From Eopsaltria australis (Eukaryota; Chordata; Aves; Passeriformes; Petroicidae), in NCBI GenBank assembly GCA_034509425.1, contig JAVTVJ010000068.1, positions 6,138,001-6,202,000 on the forward strand: DNA of 64,000 bases. Direction: 5' to 3'. A program made the translations under genes and the position numbers. The notes under the pieces were generated by a model. It was not told the DNA's origin. It worked only from the letters and a program-made list of their open reading frames with translations, and searched no databases. Shown here one piece after another: positions 51,310 through 61,085 of this stretch. Within the stretch, counting starts at the first letter, position 1. The number at the start of each line of letters is the position of its first letter.

Positions 51310-53236
51310 GGAACTGGCTGGATGGCCACACTCAAAGAGTTGTGATCAATGGTTCAACATCCAAGTGCAGACCAGAGATGAGTGGTGTTCCTCAGGGGAA
51401 CACCAGATATTGGGACCTGTTTAATGTCTTTGTCAGTGACATGATCAGTGGGATTGAATGCACTTGCAGCCCAGAAAGAAAACATGTCTTGGGCTGCATC
51501 AAAAAGCAGCATGGGCAGCAGGGCAAGGGGGAGGATTCTGCCCCTCTGCTCTCATGAGACCCCATCCCACAGTGTCCAGCTCCAGGGCCCCCAAAATCAG
51601 AAGGACAAGGACCTGCTGGAACAAGTCCAGAGAAAGCCACAAAGATGATCAGAGGGCTGGAGCACTTCTCCTATGAACAAAGGCTGCAAGGGTTGGAGTT
51701 GTTCATTCTGAAGAGGGAAAGGCTCCAGGAGACCCTACGGCACCTTCCAGTACCTAAAGGTTTACAGGAAAGCTGGAGTGGGACTTTTCACAAGGACATG
51801 TAGGCATAGGACAAGGGGGAATGTCTGACTGAAGGAGGTTTAAATTACATATAAGAAAAAAATTATTTCCTGCAAGGATAGTTGTGGATGCCCCATCCCC
51901 GGAAGGGTTCAAGGCCAATGGACGTGGCTTTGAGCACCATGGTCTAGTGGAAGGTGTCCCTGCCAATGGCTGGGCAGTTGGAACTGGATGCTCTTTAAGG
52001 TCCCTTCCAGCACAAACCATTCTCTGATTTTGTAAGTTCTGAATTGCTTCTTGGGTCACGCAAAAAAATATACTCTAAGATCAAGTGTCAGTGTATTACA
52101 CAAGGGACAAGTATCAGAATGCAAAGTATGCAGTCTTTTCTTAAGAAATAGAGACTTTGAGCAATCCAGCAGTACAGCTCTGAGTGCTCAAAGTTCTATA
52201 TGTGAATATTTCTTATACTTTACAAGTGCACATGTAAGTGTTTTCCCAGACTGGGGCCATAGCCTCTGCTCATTCCCATTGCAGGAGAGCTGCTACTGCT
52301 CCCTGTCCTGTGCTTCCACACAAGGCTTTGTGCCAGGTGTTGCACAATTCACATCTTTCAAGTTCTGAAGATGAGAGGTTAACCAAAATTGAATTGTTCA
52401 AATTAAGTCAGAGAGGAAAGACAGAAAATTGTTATTTGCAGCTGCAATTTAGGAATGAAATGCAAGTCTAAATAGGAGCAATGAGGGGAGAACACAGGTG
52501 AGTTGCATATTACTTAGCAATGAAAGCCCTCTGTGATACGAGAATTGATAATTGATTTGGAAAGGGTAAAACTATCTAGACAGGCATGTACCGAACAGTA
52601 GCATAAAACTTGTAACTTTTCAGCACTAATAATCCTGAAGTTCTTTGTACATTTAACTGATGAAAATTGGAGATCTCAGAACTGGAATTACTCCATGACA
52701 GAACAGTTTAATACAAGTCCATGCAATAACATTATGTCTTTGGAAAGATAGAAGTTTGGGGTGAAACCCAGCTTCTAGTGAAAACAGCCTATGGTTTGCT
52801 TCCAAGGTTTCTGTTTCCTCGGATTGTGCCCTCCCAGGAAACACATTAAAGCCAGCTGCATGTGGAGGCTCTGCAGAAGGGACCGAAATGGAAACACTGG
52901 ATTGCATTACCCCCAAATTTGCCAGCAAAAAGGTAAATCTGGCTCCTCAGGGGCATCTGGGGAGGGAGAGATACTGACTGTCTTTGGAGATTTCATTGCC
53001 ATGAGTGGAATGGTTCATTAATCACACCATGGAGTCTTTGTTAGCAAATCTGTGATGTGAAAAGTGGCACTGAAAAGGTCATGATGTTTAATGTAGGACA
53101 AATAACAGTGATCTTACTTCAGTAAGAGTCAATCATATTTCAGTGTTTTTAAGGTAAAGACTGTGTCAAATGCCAGCATCTTTAGTAAACAGGTTTTTTT
53201 ACTGTTTTCTACAGCCCACAGTGAGTAGAAAGTGAC

Positions 53237-53380
53237 CTTGCTTGAAGGAAAAGTACCAATAATACGCCAAAATATTATTAACATCTTTCTCCAATTTATC
53301 AGGTTTTCCTAATCCAAGTGACTGAGTAAACAAAAACCGAAGTGAAGTAACCAGTGAGAGGGAGTTTGATGATATGAAGT
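53237..53380 (-). CDS. Candidate internal coding exon (unrecognised gene)
   Basis: Read on the minus strand, a strong acceptor (AGTATTTTTCCTCTGTTTTAG) is followed by 144 bp, exactly 48 codons' worth, and then a good donor (CAAG then GTCACT). The frame is open through the exon with equal phase at both ends: FISSNSLSLVTSLRFLFTQS, then LGLGKPDKLEKDVNNILAYY, then WYFSFKQ. The peptide mixes hydrophobic and charged residues as a folded protein would. I do not recognise it. No partner exon could be tied to it with confidence, so this is an inference from splice signals and phase. Confidence 0.27.
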
Positions 53381-54423
53381 CTAAAACAGAGGAAAAATAC
53401 TCAAGGTGCAGAAGCAGCAATACAGCTTGGCCATAGGGTAAATATATATTTATTAACAGAGCTCCATTATTTTATATATATATTGATTATGATATTATGC
53501 ACTGGGTTGAAGTTTGCATAATAGGTAACCAAGAAAGGGTAATTAATTTAAAAATTATCAATTAATTCCTTATTCTCTTTCAAAAATCTAACTATATGAG
53601 TGAATATTTAAGGTGGAATATGCAAGGCACATGTGGTACAAACTTTTTGATAAAGTATTAAAATACTTCATTTAGAATGCCCTGCCTCAATATCAGAGCA
53701 GTCAGGTCAATACACCAGCTACAAATTGCTTCTGATAGTAAGATGCCAAACCAAACACCTCCAGAAAACCACAACAGATGTTCTCTGGGATAAACAATCT
53801 GGGTCATTTCTGTAATTACACATTTGTATGAGAATCAAATTACTTCATAGAATAAAATATTTTTTGGACTGTGTTCTTTGCTATTAATTAAACCAAGTGA
53901 CCTGAGTGGCTCTGATGATGGGCTTTTTGGCCTTCCTCTTCTACAATACTCACTTCAGTGACCTCTTTAATCATTCAGTTAACCTGTAAAAGATGAAAAG
54001 GGCAAACACAGCCTATGTGGTTTGTCTGTAGGTAACATGAATAATGAGAACCAAGAAGAATAATGATCACCACAACAGGTTAGAAAATGTTCATCTAAAA
54101 GTTTTAGGAGAGCTAATTTCTCTCCAAACATACCAAAGTAGAGTAAATAATGTATGTGGAAAATTAGGCAGTGCAAGAAGCAAAAGTGCTTAAAGAAAAA
54201 AACCCAGACTCTATTACTTTGAGTATGTTTCCCTTCCACAAACATACAAATAACACCAGTAACCACAAACTTCCCAGATCTGCGATGCATAGATCAGTTT
54301 ATGCTTTGTCCACATGGGTAAACCTCACCACAATATGGATAGGCAGGGTAGCAGTGTGCCTTGTAGCAAGCAGCAGCAACCGAACTTTTCCCAGAAAGTA
54401 CCTGTGAGAGTCTGGAATCTGAT

Positions 54424-54447
54424 GGGTAGGGATGGGGGGATGGTGGG
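54424..54447 (+). other. G-quadruplex motif
   Basis: Four G-runs with short loops occur here: GGG-TA-GGG-AT-GGGGGG-ATGGT-GGG. This fits the standard G3+N1-7 pattern on the plus strand. Folding in the cell is not shown. Confidence 0.75.
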
Positions 54448-55114
54448 AACAGAAAGAAAAAGAGACAGGTAAAGAGAAAAGATACAACTGTGGGAGATAT
54501 GGTAAACATCTACACCTTGTGAAGTTTGATATATACATGAGTTTCCTCTTATAAAGTGAACCCAAAAGAATGTTTCCCACATTTTAAAATTTAGGGCCGT
54601 TCCTACTTTAACATTATTTAATTGCTAAAAGGGTGTTCTTCTGCTTCCTACCAAAAATGCGTTAGGTGCTTCGCCCTCATGAGATGTGCTCAGATATTCA
54701 TTCTCTTATTGAAATGCTTGCTCTCATGTTTAGTCAATATGACATTAAAAAATACATTCAAATGTTGCTGGTATTTAGTTTAGGATAATTTCCAAAAAGG
54801 TCAATATTCAAAAAGTGGCATCAATATGCATTGTTTCATCTGGAAATATTGGGAAATATGGGTACTCTAAAATTTGGCCATTTCCAGAAAAGTAAGTTTT
54901 CTGGAATGAACACTTGAATGCAAAAACTTTAAGCAGTTTGTTTTGCAGAAGTTATAACAACTTAAGAGTTCAAAGAAATATTTTAAATCCTATATAACAT
55001 ATTTAAGCAAAATTTCAAAATTAACAAAAAGGCACAGTCAGTGTTGCATTCTACAAATTTCTTTCTTATATTTTCTTTTTCTCACACTTCTTGTCCTCTG
55101 TGTCACTGGAGTAG

Positions 55115-55227
55115 GTGAAAAGATCAAAATCAAAAGCGGAAGAGGAGGAAGACTTTTCCTTACTTCCCGCTGGAAAAAAGATTAACTTCTCACCAGAAAA
55201 GAAGGCAGCTGCTATCTTATGTTATTG
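55115..55227 (+). CDS. Candidate internal coding exon (unrecognised gene)
   Basis: A long pyrimidine tract (TTTTCTTTTTCTCACACTTC, then TTGTCCTCTG) ends in an acceptor at GGAGTAG. The 113 bp that follow are open and read VKRSKSKAEEEEDFSLLPAG, then KKINFSPEKKAAAILCY. A moderate donor (ATTG then GTATAT) ends the segment. The peptide is very rich in Lys and Glu, like a nuclear or cytoskeletal linker. It keeps CpG-containing codons (GCG, CCCGCT), which is unusual in CpG-poor intergenic DNA. The protein is not recognised and no partner exon was found. Confidence 0.27.
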
Positions 55228-56611
55228 GTATATTCTTGTTAGTGATAGAAAAAATAATGTATTTGAAGATTTAAAATGTTGTTTTTATTTATTCAAAGAG
55301 TCCTACTTTTCACTCCCATTTTCATCTGGGGTGGTGAGGTGGGAAGAGTAAGGGAACACAAGGATTTGCCATTATTTCAACATAAAAATATCAAGCATTA
55401 CAAAAATATCCTCCTAAATTTTTTAGAAGCAGTGTTTCCCCACAGAATGCTGATACTGCAATCTTTTTGAAATATTCTCATTGAAGAGGTCAGACCTTTC
55501 AGCTTACACTTTAAACAATTTTAGGTTTCACACACATGTAACACTCACTGAATAGCCACACTTCATGATTGCATCCACCAAAGGCTCCAGGGACCTGAGA
55601 TGAGATTAGGACTCAGGTTAAACACTGAAGAGCAGCACTGTGGTCCTGCAGTTCCTGGGCAGCCCCTGCCCAGCCAGGGGGTTCCTACCACTGGACTTTA
55701 TCCTGAGCAGCCCTGGGCGAGGCAGGGGGATCCTGTGCCTGCCCTGCAGAGCAGCTCTGTGGCAAGGGCTGTGAGCTGAGCCACCCACCCAGCCTCAACC
55801 CACTCAGGTTCATCCAGCACATGGCCCCTGCCTGGAGGGACATCCATGCCACCCTGGGCTTCAGGCCAAAGCCCTGAAGTCAGATATACCCGGGGGCCTG
55901 GGTCTGAAGTGATTTATGGTGGGGATTTAATCTGGCCTCGAGCAGGGTCTCGTCCCCAAGTGAGTGCTGGAGCCTTTATGCTGGAAAGCCCTTCCTCTTC
56001 TCCTGCCTCAGCTTCAGGGGAAACACAAGGCCCAAACTCAAACATCAATTAATAGAGCTGGCCCCCACTAACCTAATCAACTCTGCATGCTCTGGGTGAG
56101 CATCCTCGGCAGATAAAGAAATGGACTGTGCCCCCACTCCTTAAATAAAATTTTTAACGATATAAAAGGCCTCTGTTAGACATACATTAAAAAGCAGAAA
56201 TAACTGCCTCCACCACAAACACAAATCAGTGTGAAGTATTTTATGAGCTCAGGCAATTTTAGATCAGTGTAAAAATAAAGCTTTATTCTTGGTGAATGGA
56301 GCAGCATAAATAACCAAAAGTAATTCTTCAGGGAGAAGTCTGAAGATGCAAGAAAAGAAGCCTGAGAAAAGAAAAACCACACAAAAATGGAGTTTGTCTT
56401 TTTAACATCACCTGTATTTACAGTATTTAGAATACAGAAATAAATATAGCTGTGGTACACCAGGCAAAAAGATACTTTGAAGATTTGTGCATGTGAACTT
56501 TCAAAGATTAGTGAACAGATATTAGAGGGGATATTTCAGTTTTAACTCCAAACCTTAAAGAAATTCAATCCTTCCAACAAATATTCTCAACACCTTTCCA
56601 TAAATTTGATA

Positions 56612-56732
56612 TAAACATCACACCCCTCCTGAGACTTATCAGAACATTGGAGAACTTTCTCCTTGCCTCTGTAGTGCTAAAACCTTTTCTTTCCAAGATT
56701 TTCCGGAAATTGATTTCTTCCATAGATTTCGT
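56612..56732 (-). other. Exon-like segment (minus strand)
   Basis: On the minus strand a near-ideal branch site (TGCTAAC) lies about 20 nt before an acceptor (ACTGGATGAAG). An open frame follows, reading CMETKSMEEINFRKILERKG and then FSTTEARRKFSNVLISLRRG, with a possible donor (GGAAAG then GTGTTG) near its end. The frame itself continues to a stop at 56565. The charged, helical composition is protein-like, but the pyrimidine tract is weak. The right-hand boundary is uncertain. Confidence 0.15.
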
Positions 56733-58426
56733 TTCCATGCACTTCATCCAGTATAGGGAGTTAGCAACCTGCTTCAGCAGCAGGACTCAAACTGTGAGCC
56801 CACACAGACCTGCAGCACAGCATCACTGGGGCCACTGTCTGGCCATGAGTTTTGTGTTGGTTTTGCCAAGCCCCAGCACTGAAGCCTGTCCAACTTGCTC
56901 TGTCTGACCTGCTCTCAGCTTCACTTCCAGTTGCTTTAGCTGTAACTGCAGTTTTCCTTCTGCCCAGGTGCCTGTGGCTATTTTGGTTTGTTTTGCTTAT
57001 TGCTTTTTGGTACTGCTGTGGTTTTGTGACTGCACAGGAGGGATGCAGAAGGAGAAACTCCACCTTGGTGAGGCAGCAATGGCTCTGGGATGTGCAGATC
57101 CTGGGTGTGGTGTAGGGGAGTACCAGCACTGGGTGACAGGAGATGGGGCACAGGTTTGGCTCTGGAAACCCCAGAGCTGTAAACAACTCACCAGTGTCAG
57201 ACAAAGAAATGCAGACCTGAGGCTAGACAGAACTGGTTCTAGGGCAGTAAGTAGAATAAAGAAACAGTATCTATCATATGAATAAGGCTCTGTTCTTACC
57301 AAATTAAGATCTGAAGTAGAGTTCAGACCATTTTAGAAAGAGCAAAGTTGTAAAAGCATGTTAGCTGACATGCAAAAATGCACCCAAATAGATCCTAGAG
57401 TAAGGAAAAAGAAACTATCAACACAAACATCAAAATCCTACTGCTGAAGAACTATAGATGCCAAAAGCAATCCATAATCCTCCCAACTCCAATACCTGAG
57501 CAAAAGCAGCCACCCACAGGCCTGAAAGAGCTGGGGAAGTGCGAGCATTTCACCAAGAGAAGGGGTAGAAACTAAGGAGTTGCAGTTTTAGCTGTATTAT
57601 TATTACTACTATAGTTGCAACTTTTTCTGCATAGACACTATTTTTTTCTGTAATAGCTGTATCTGGAGTAGTAATGACTTTTGGATTAGCCTTCTCAGGT
57701 TTCAATTATATTAACAATAAATTTCTGTCCTTATATGTAAGTTGTTTCCACTTTGCCCATAAAACAAGATATTGAGCATGACAAGTAGCTTCACTAGATC
57801 TAAGTCATAAAAATATTACTTGTTAGCAGTACTGAAACAGAATCTCTTCCTCAGGGGTTTAATATGACGACTAAACACTCTCAAAACTTTTGGCTTAACA
57901 CAGCATCAGCTGCAGATTCATTGGCATTTGCCAAAATGAAAGGATATCAAGAGGCCAGATTTTCAGGGGGCATAAGCTGGTTTTGTTTTTTGGTTGTGTG
58001 GAAAAAGCAGAGCCCTCATTTCAGGCTCTGTTTCTGGGGCACGCGGCTTCCTTGAAAACCTGAGGTCTGGCACCACAGTAACAGTTACTCTGAGGGCAAA
58101 ATCTTGCTCCATCTGAAGTCAGCGGGAATTTTGCCACTCATTCATTCATACTTGAGGTTTCACCCAAGGGAATTTCACCCAAAAGCAAACTCTTCACCCA
58201 AAGAAGTCCAGGAGGAAGGAGATCAGAATTGATCACAGCCATCTGCTCAAACCTGAGTCCACTGTTGGGACATCACTACCGTGCCTTGTGCACTGCTGGA
58301 AGTGAAAGCATGGATGAGTCCCATGAAAATATTATGGTAACACAGTAATCTGGAGCTGTTGTCTGTGGGATTATCCAGCTATGGTTCAGAGGCACATATG
58401 GGTGCATTAGATCAGCTGATGCTTGT

Positions 58427-58520
58427 TATAAAAAAAAAACCCCATCCAAACAGAAACTCATCCCAAACAACAAAACCCCCAACCAACAGAAACAAGCAAA
58501 CAAAAAACCAACAAGAGGAA
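58427..58520 (+). repeat. A/C-rich low-complexity run
   Basis: The stretch is made almost only of A and C with runs such as AAAAAAAAACCCC and AACAAAACCCCCAACC. It has no coding sense. Confidence 0.85.
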
Positions 58521-60393
58521 CATATCATCACATGCACCTGTTATTAAGAAAATGCAACATTATTAGAGTTATGACTAACTGGAATGCCTGGAAGATATTT
58601 ACCACAACAGAAAAAAATCAGTTAGGTATGGATGTATACCTATACATCTTATTAATTTCCTTTAGATTGCATGAGTAACTTTTAATTAAGCTTCAGGTTA
58701 AAATATGCATATGTGAGTACACGTATATGAGGACACTTCATTATGCTGACCATAAACATAATGTTTTAGTTCCCACATTGGGAGCCATATATAGGTTGCT
58801 GGCCTAGTTCAGTCAAGTTTCATCATGTAAAGATGTAAGTCTGTAAACCAAGACTGAAGGGAGTATGGATGAACTCTTCAAATTGGGTACACTTCATGCA
58901 TTCAAGGAAAGTTCTCCTGTTGTCCTTGAGATAACCGGTGGTTTTAGATGCCCAAAGTGTGTGGCTTCATGCAGTGCTCTTCTGACTTCTGCTCAAGCAC
59001 ACACATGTCCAGCACAGCTTTTGTTGCTTTGTCACATTAGCCTCTGGGTTTGTGCACACAGAGTATGGGCTTCATTTACCCAAGCTTAGGTTTTCTGAGA
59101 AATTAAATGTCTGGGTCTGAATTATTCACTATTGGATCATTTTACAGTCTATTGAGAGACACAGTTATTTCCAGAGAGCAATTCCTCTTCCTCTAAGATC
59201 TTTAAGACAAATCATCCTCTAGAAATGCCTGCTTCTCTTAACTGGGTTTTGAAAGTGACCAGCTTAGATTGAAGTGTCTAAAGCTTACTTAAGGTTAAGT
59301 AAGATGCATCCCTCCCAGAGACTGTAGTGGAAGCACAAAATGTTTATCAGTTCTTGCGTGTACCTAATTGGAGGGCCATAAAACAATATCATGTGTTATG
59401 TGTGACTCAAGATTGATGATTGTTGTCAATTGGAACATTTTTTATTTCCTATCCATTAAGTTTTAAATTTATTGACTGAGTGCTGAAGTCAGATAATGAC
59501 CTCAGAAATTAAAACTATTTTTTTTTCACAGAGGATCCATGGCCTGAATGATTTTTTATTTCAAACTTCCAATTTTCTATGAAATTTTTCAATTTTTTAA
59601 AACATTTTTCTGTGATAATTATAAGAAATTAAATTCTAAACAAGGTATATATTATGTTAGAACCATTTCACACATAGTATAAAAAAACCATTGGAGCATC
59701 TGAACCATTCAGCGGAAAACAGATCCCTATGATCAATTACAATTTAAAAAACTATTTTAATTATTTTTAAATTGCCTTTTTGTTTTTAAATGAACTTTTG
59801 AATGTGTTCATACTTTAAACTCCCCTTATTAACTAAAGTAAGCATAGAAGAGACTCAAACCTTCACAAAATATTGTTCTAGTAACATTTTATTAGCAGAA
59901 CATTAATTTTTGACAAATTTATTATGAAGTCTGTTGCATCAGACACAGGATAATATCCATCACTAAGCTAAATGCCATAAAATCATCTTTAAATGCAATA
60001 GTGAGCTTAACATAGTGGGAAAATATAATCTCTGATTGGGAAGCTCATTTTATGAAGCAATTCAGGACAGGGGAGCTGAGCTCTGGGGTAACCTCGGGAC
60101 TACTGCTTCCCTGCCAGATGGAAAATCTCAGGGATGACACATTTGTTCCTGAGGGGAAGGATGCTGTCCCTTTGACAGCCTACCCACTCCACACCAACTG
60201 CATCAGCCTTGGAGGAGGTTATGGCTCCCATCCTTCCTCCAGAGGAAAGGCTGGTGCAGCAGTAAATGGAGGAAAAAATCTCCAGGTTGTGTTTGTGCAC
60301 AAGGGGCAGGCACCAGACTGACAGGGGCTGGGCTGTTGGGGCTCCCCAGGTGGAGCAGGTGATCCCAGCAGGCACATGCACACAGATATCTCA

Positions 60394-60491
60394 CAGAATC
60401 ATGGAATGGTGGGGCTGGAAGGGACCTTGAGGATCATCTCATTCCAACCCCCTGCCATGGGCAGGGACACCTTCCACCAGACCAGGCTGCT
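60394..60491 (-). mobile_element. CR1 LINE, very short 3' end
   Basis: CACAGAATCATGGAATGG, GGCTGGAAGGGACCTTGAGG and CCATGGGCAGGGACACCTTC are the last 98 bp of CR1 in inverted orientation. This copy is close to consensus, hence relatively young. A CA/TA-rich run follows at 60495-60530. Confidence 0.95.
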
Positions 60492-60537
60492 CTCACACAT
60501 ATACATATAAACACAGACACACACACAGATCTCATTT

Positions 60538-60798
60538 TTAATGCTGCATTTGCCTTTCCCAGAAGCGCATTTTATTTCTTTCCTTGCTGTTGCTGCCCTT
60601 CACAACCAATGTAATCAGGGGTAGCCCTTGGATTTCAGTGTGGCCAAAGGCAGACACTACAAATCCAAGTGCCATGTGCACCTTGGGGCCACACTGCTCC
60701 TCTTGGTATCCAGTCACGACTACAGAATGACTTGACAGTAGCAGGGAGCCAAGGATTGCAAAAGGTACAATATCTGGTCCCAAATCCAAAGTTTGTAT
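60538..60798 (-). other. Exon-like terminal segment (minus strand)
   Basis: Read on the minus strand, an acceptor (TGTGTACACTTCCAG) with a GCTAAT branch-like site upstream is followed by an open frame to TAA at 60538. It reads IQTLDLGPDIVPFAILGSLL, then TGYQEEQCGPKVHMALGFVV. Its phase matches a perfect GTGAGT donor at 60875-60870, which would leave a 77 bp intron. AATAAA occurs within it and ATTAAA overlaps the stop. The protein is not recognised and the signals could be chance. Confidence 0.17.
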
Positions 60799-60875
60799 CT
60801 GGAAGTGTACACAGGCATTTGTGAATTTCATTAGCTCAAAGCATCCCTAGTCTGGTCCCTGGGCTGTAAACTCAC

Positions 60876-61085
60876 CTGCAGCTGGAGGGCATTAGTTGTG
60901 CCACTGCAGCCTGTCTTCTGGTGTATCTGGCGTAAAAGAATCCTTTTTTTTCTCTTTGAAGACCCAACTTCCATAAGAGGCAAAGCACAGTAAATTGGGA
61001 CAATTGATAAACTCACTTCAGTTGTGACAGAAACATGACTGTAGATGTACTTTCAATCAGAAGAAATGGAACCAGAAGTTGGACT
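60876..61085 (-). other. Exon-like upstream segments (minus strand)
   Basis: A very strong acceptor (TCTCTCTTCTTTTTAAAATTAG) lies just above 61085 and two perfect GTGAGT donors follow, at 61016-61011 and 60875-60870. The 69 bp 61085-61017 is open (VQLLVPFLLIESTSTVMFLS). The stretch 61038-60876 is open in another frame (SLSIVPIYCALPLMEVGSSK) and joins the 60798 segment in phase. The two readings compete, so no single gene model is supported. Confidence 0.13.

Larger units (their letters stand above)
49985..52036 (+). mobile_element. CR1 LINE, 2 kb partial copy with internal deletion
   Basis: This is the longest CR1 copy here. It runs from the end of the ORF2 endonuclease domain (GSLGCSDHGMVKFEIL, containing the conserved SDH box) through the linker (ALDFRKADFGLFRDLLGRVP) into reverse transcriptase. 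It then has the 3' UTR and the tail AAACCATTCTCTGATTTTGT. At about 51460 the text jumps from the end of motif B to a region that normally lies several hundred bases further on (CTTGGGCTGCATCAAAAAGC), so the FADD catalytic box is missing. A (TGCTG)4 expansion at 50059-50079 disrupts the reading frame near the 5' end. The element is clearly dead. Confidence 0.96.
52037..55114. other. Mostly unique sequence
   Basis: No repeat element is seen. The block includes one exon-like segment on the minus strand (53237-53380) and one G-quadruplex motif (54424-54447). Confidence 0.5.
55228..60393. other. Mostly unique sequence with a GC-rich island
   Basis: A GC-rich island (55575-56110), an AC-rich low-complexity run (58427-58520) and one exon-like minus-strand segment (56.6-56.73 kb) lie here. 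No transposon was recognised. Confidence 0.5.

Noticed and set aside
55575..56110. Possible endogenous retrovirus LTR
   Set aside because: No paired terminal repeat, primer-binding site or gag/pol-like frame was seen, so it is left as an unexplained GC-rich island.
56761..57204. 147 aa minus-strand frame
   Set aside because: It overlaps several frames of similar length on both strands in a GC-mixed stretch, and no motif was seen.
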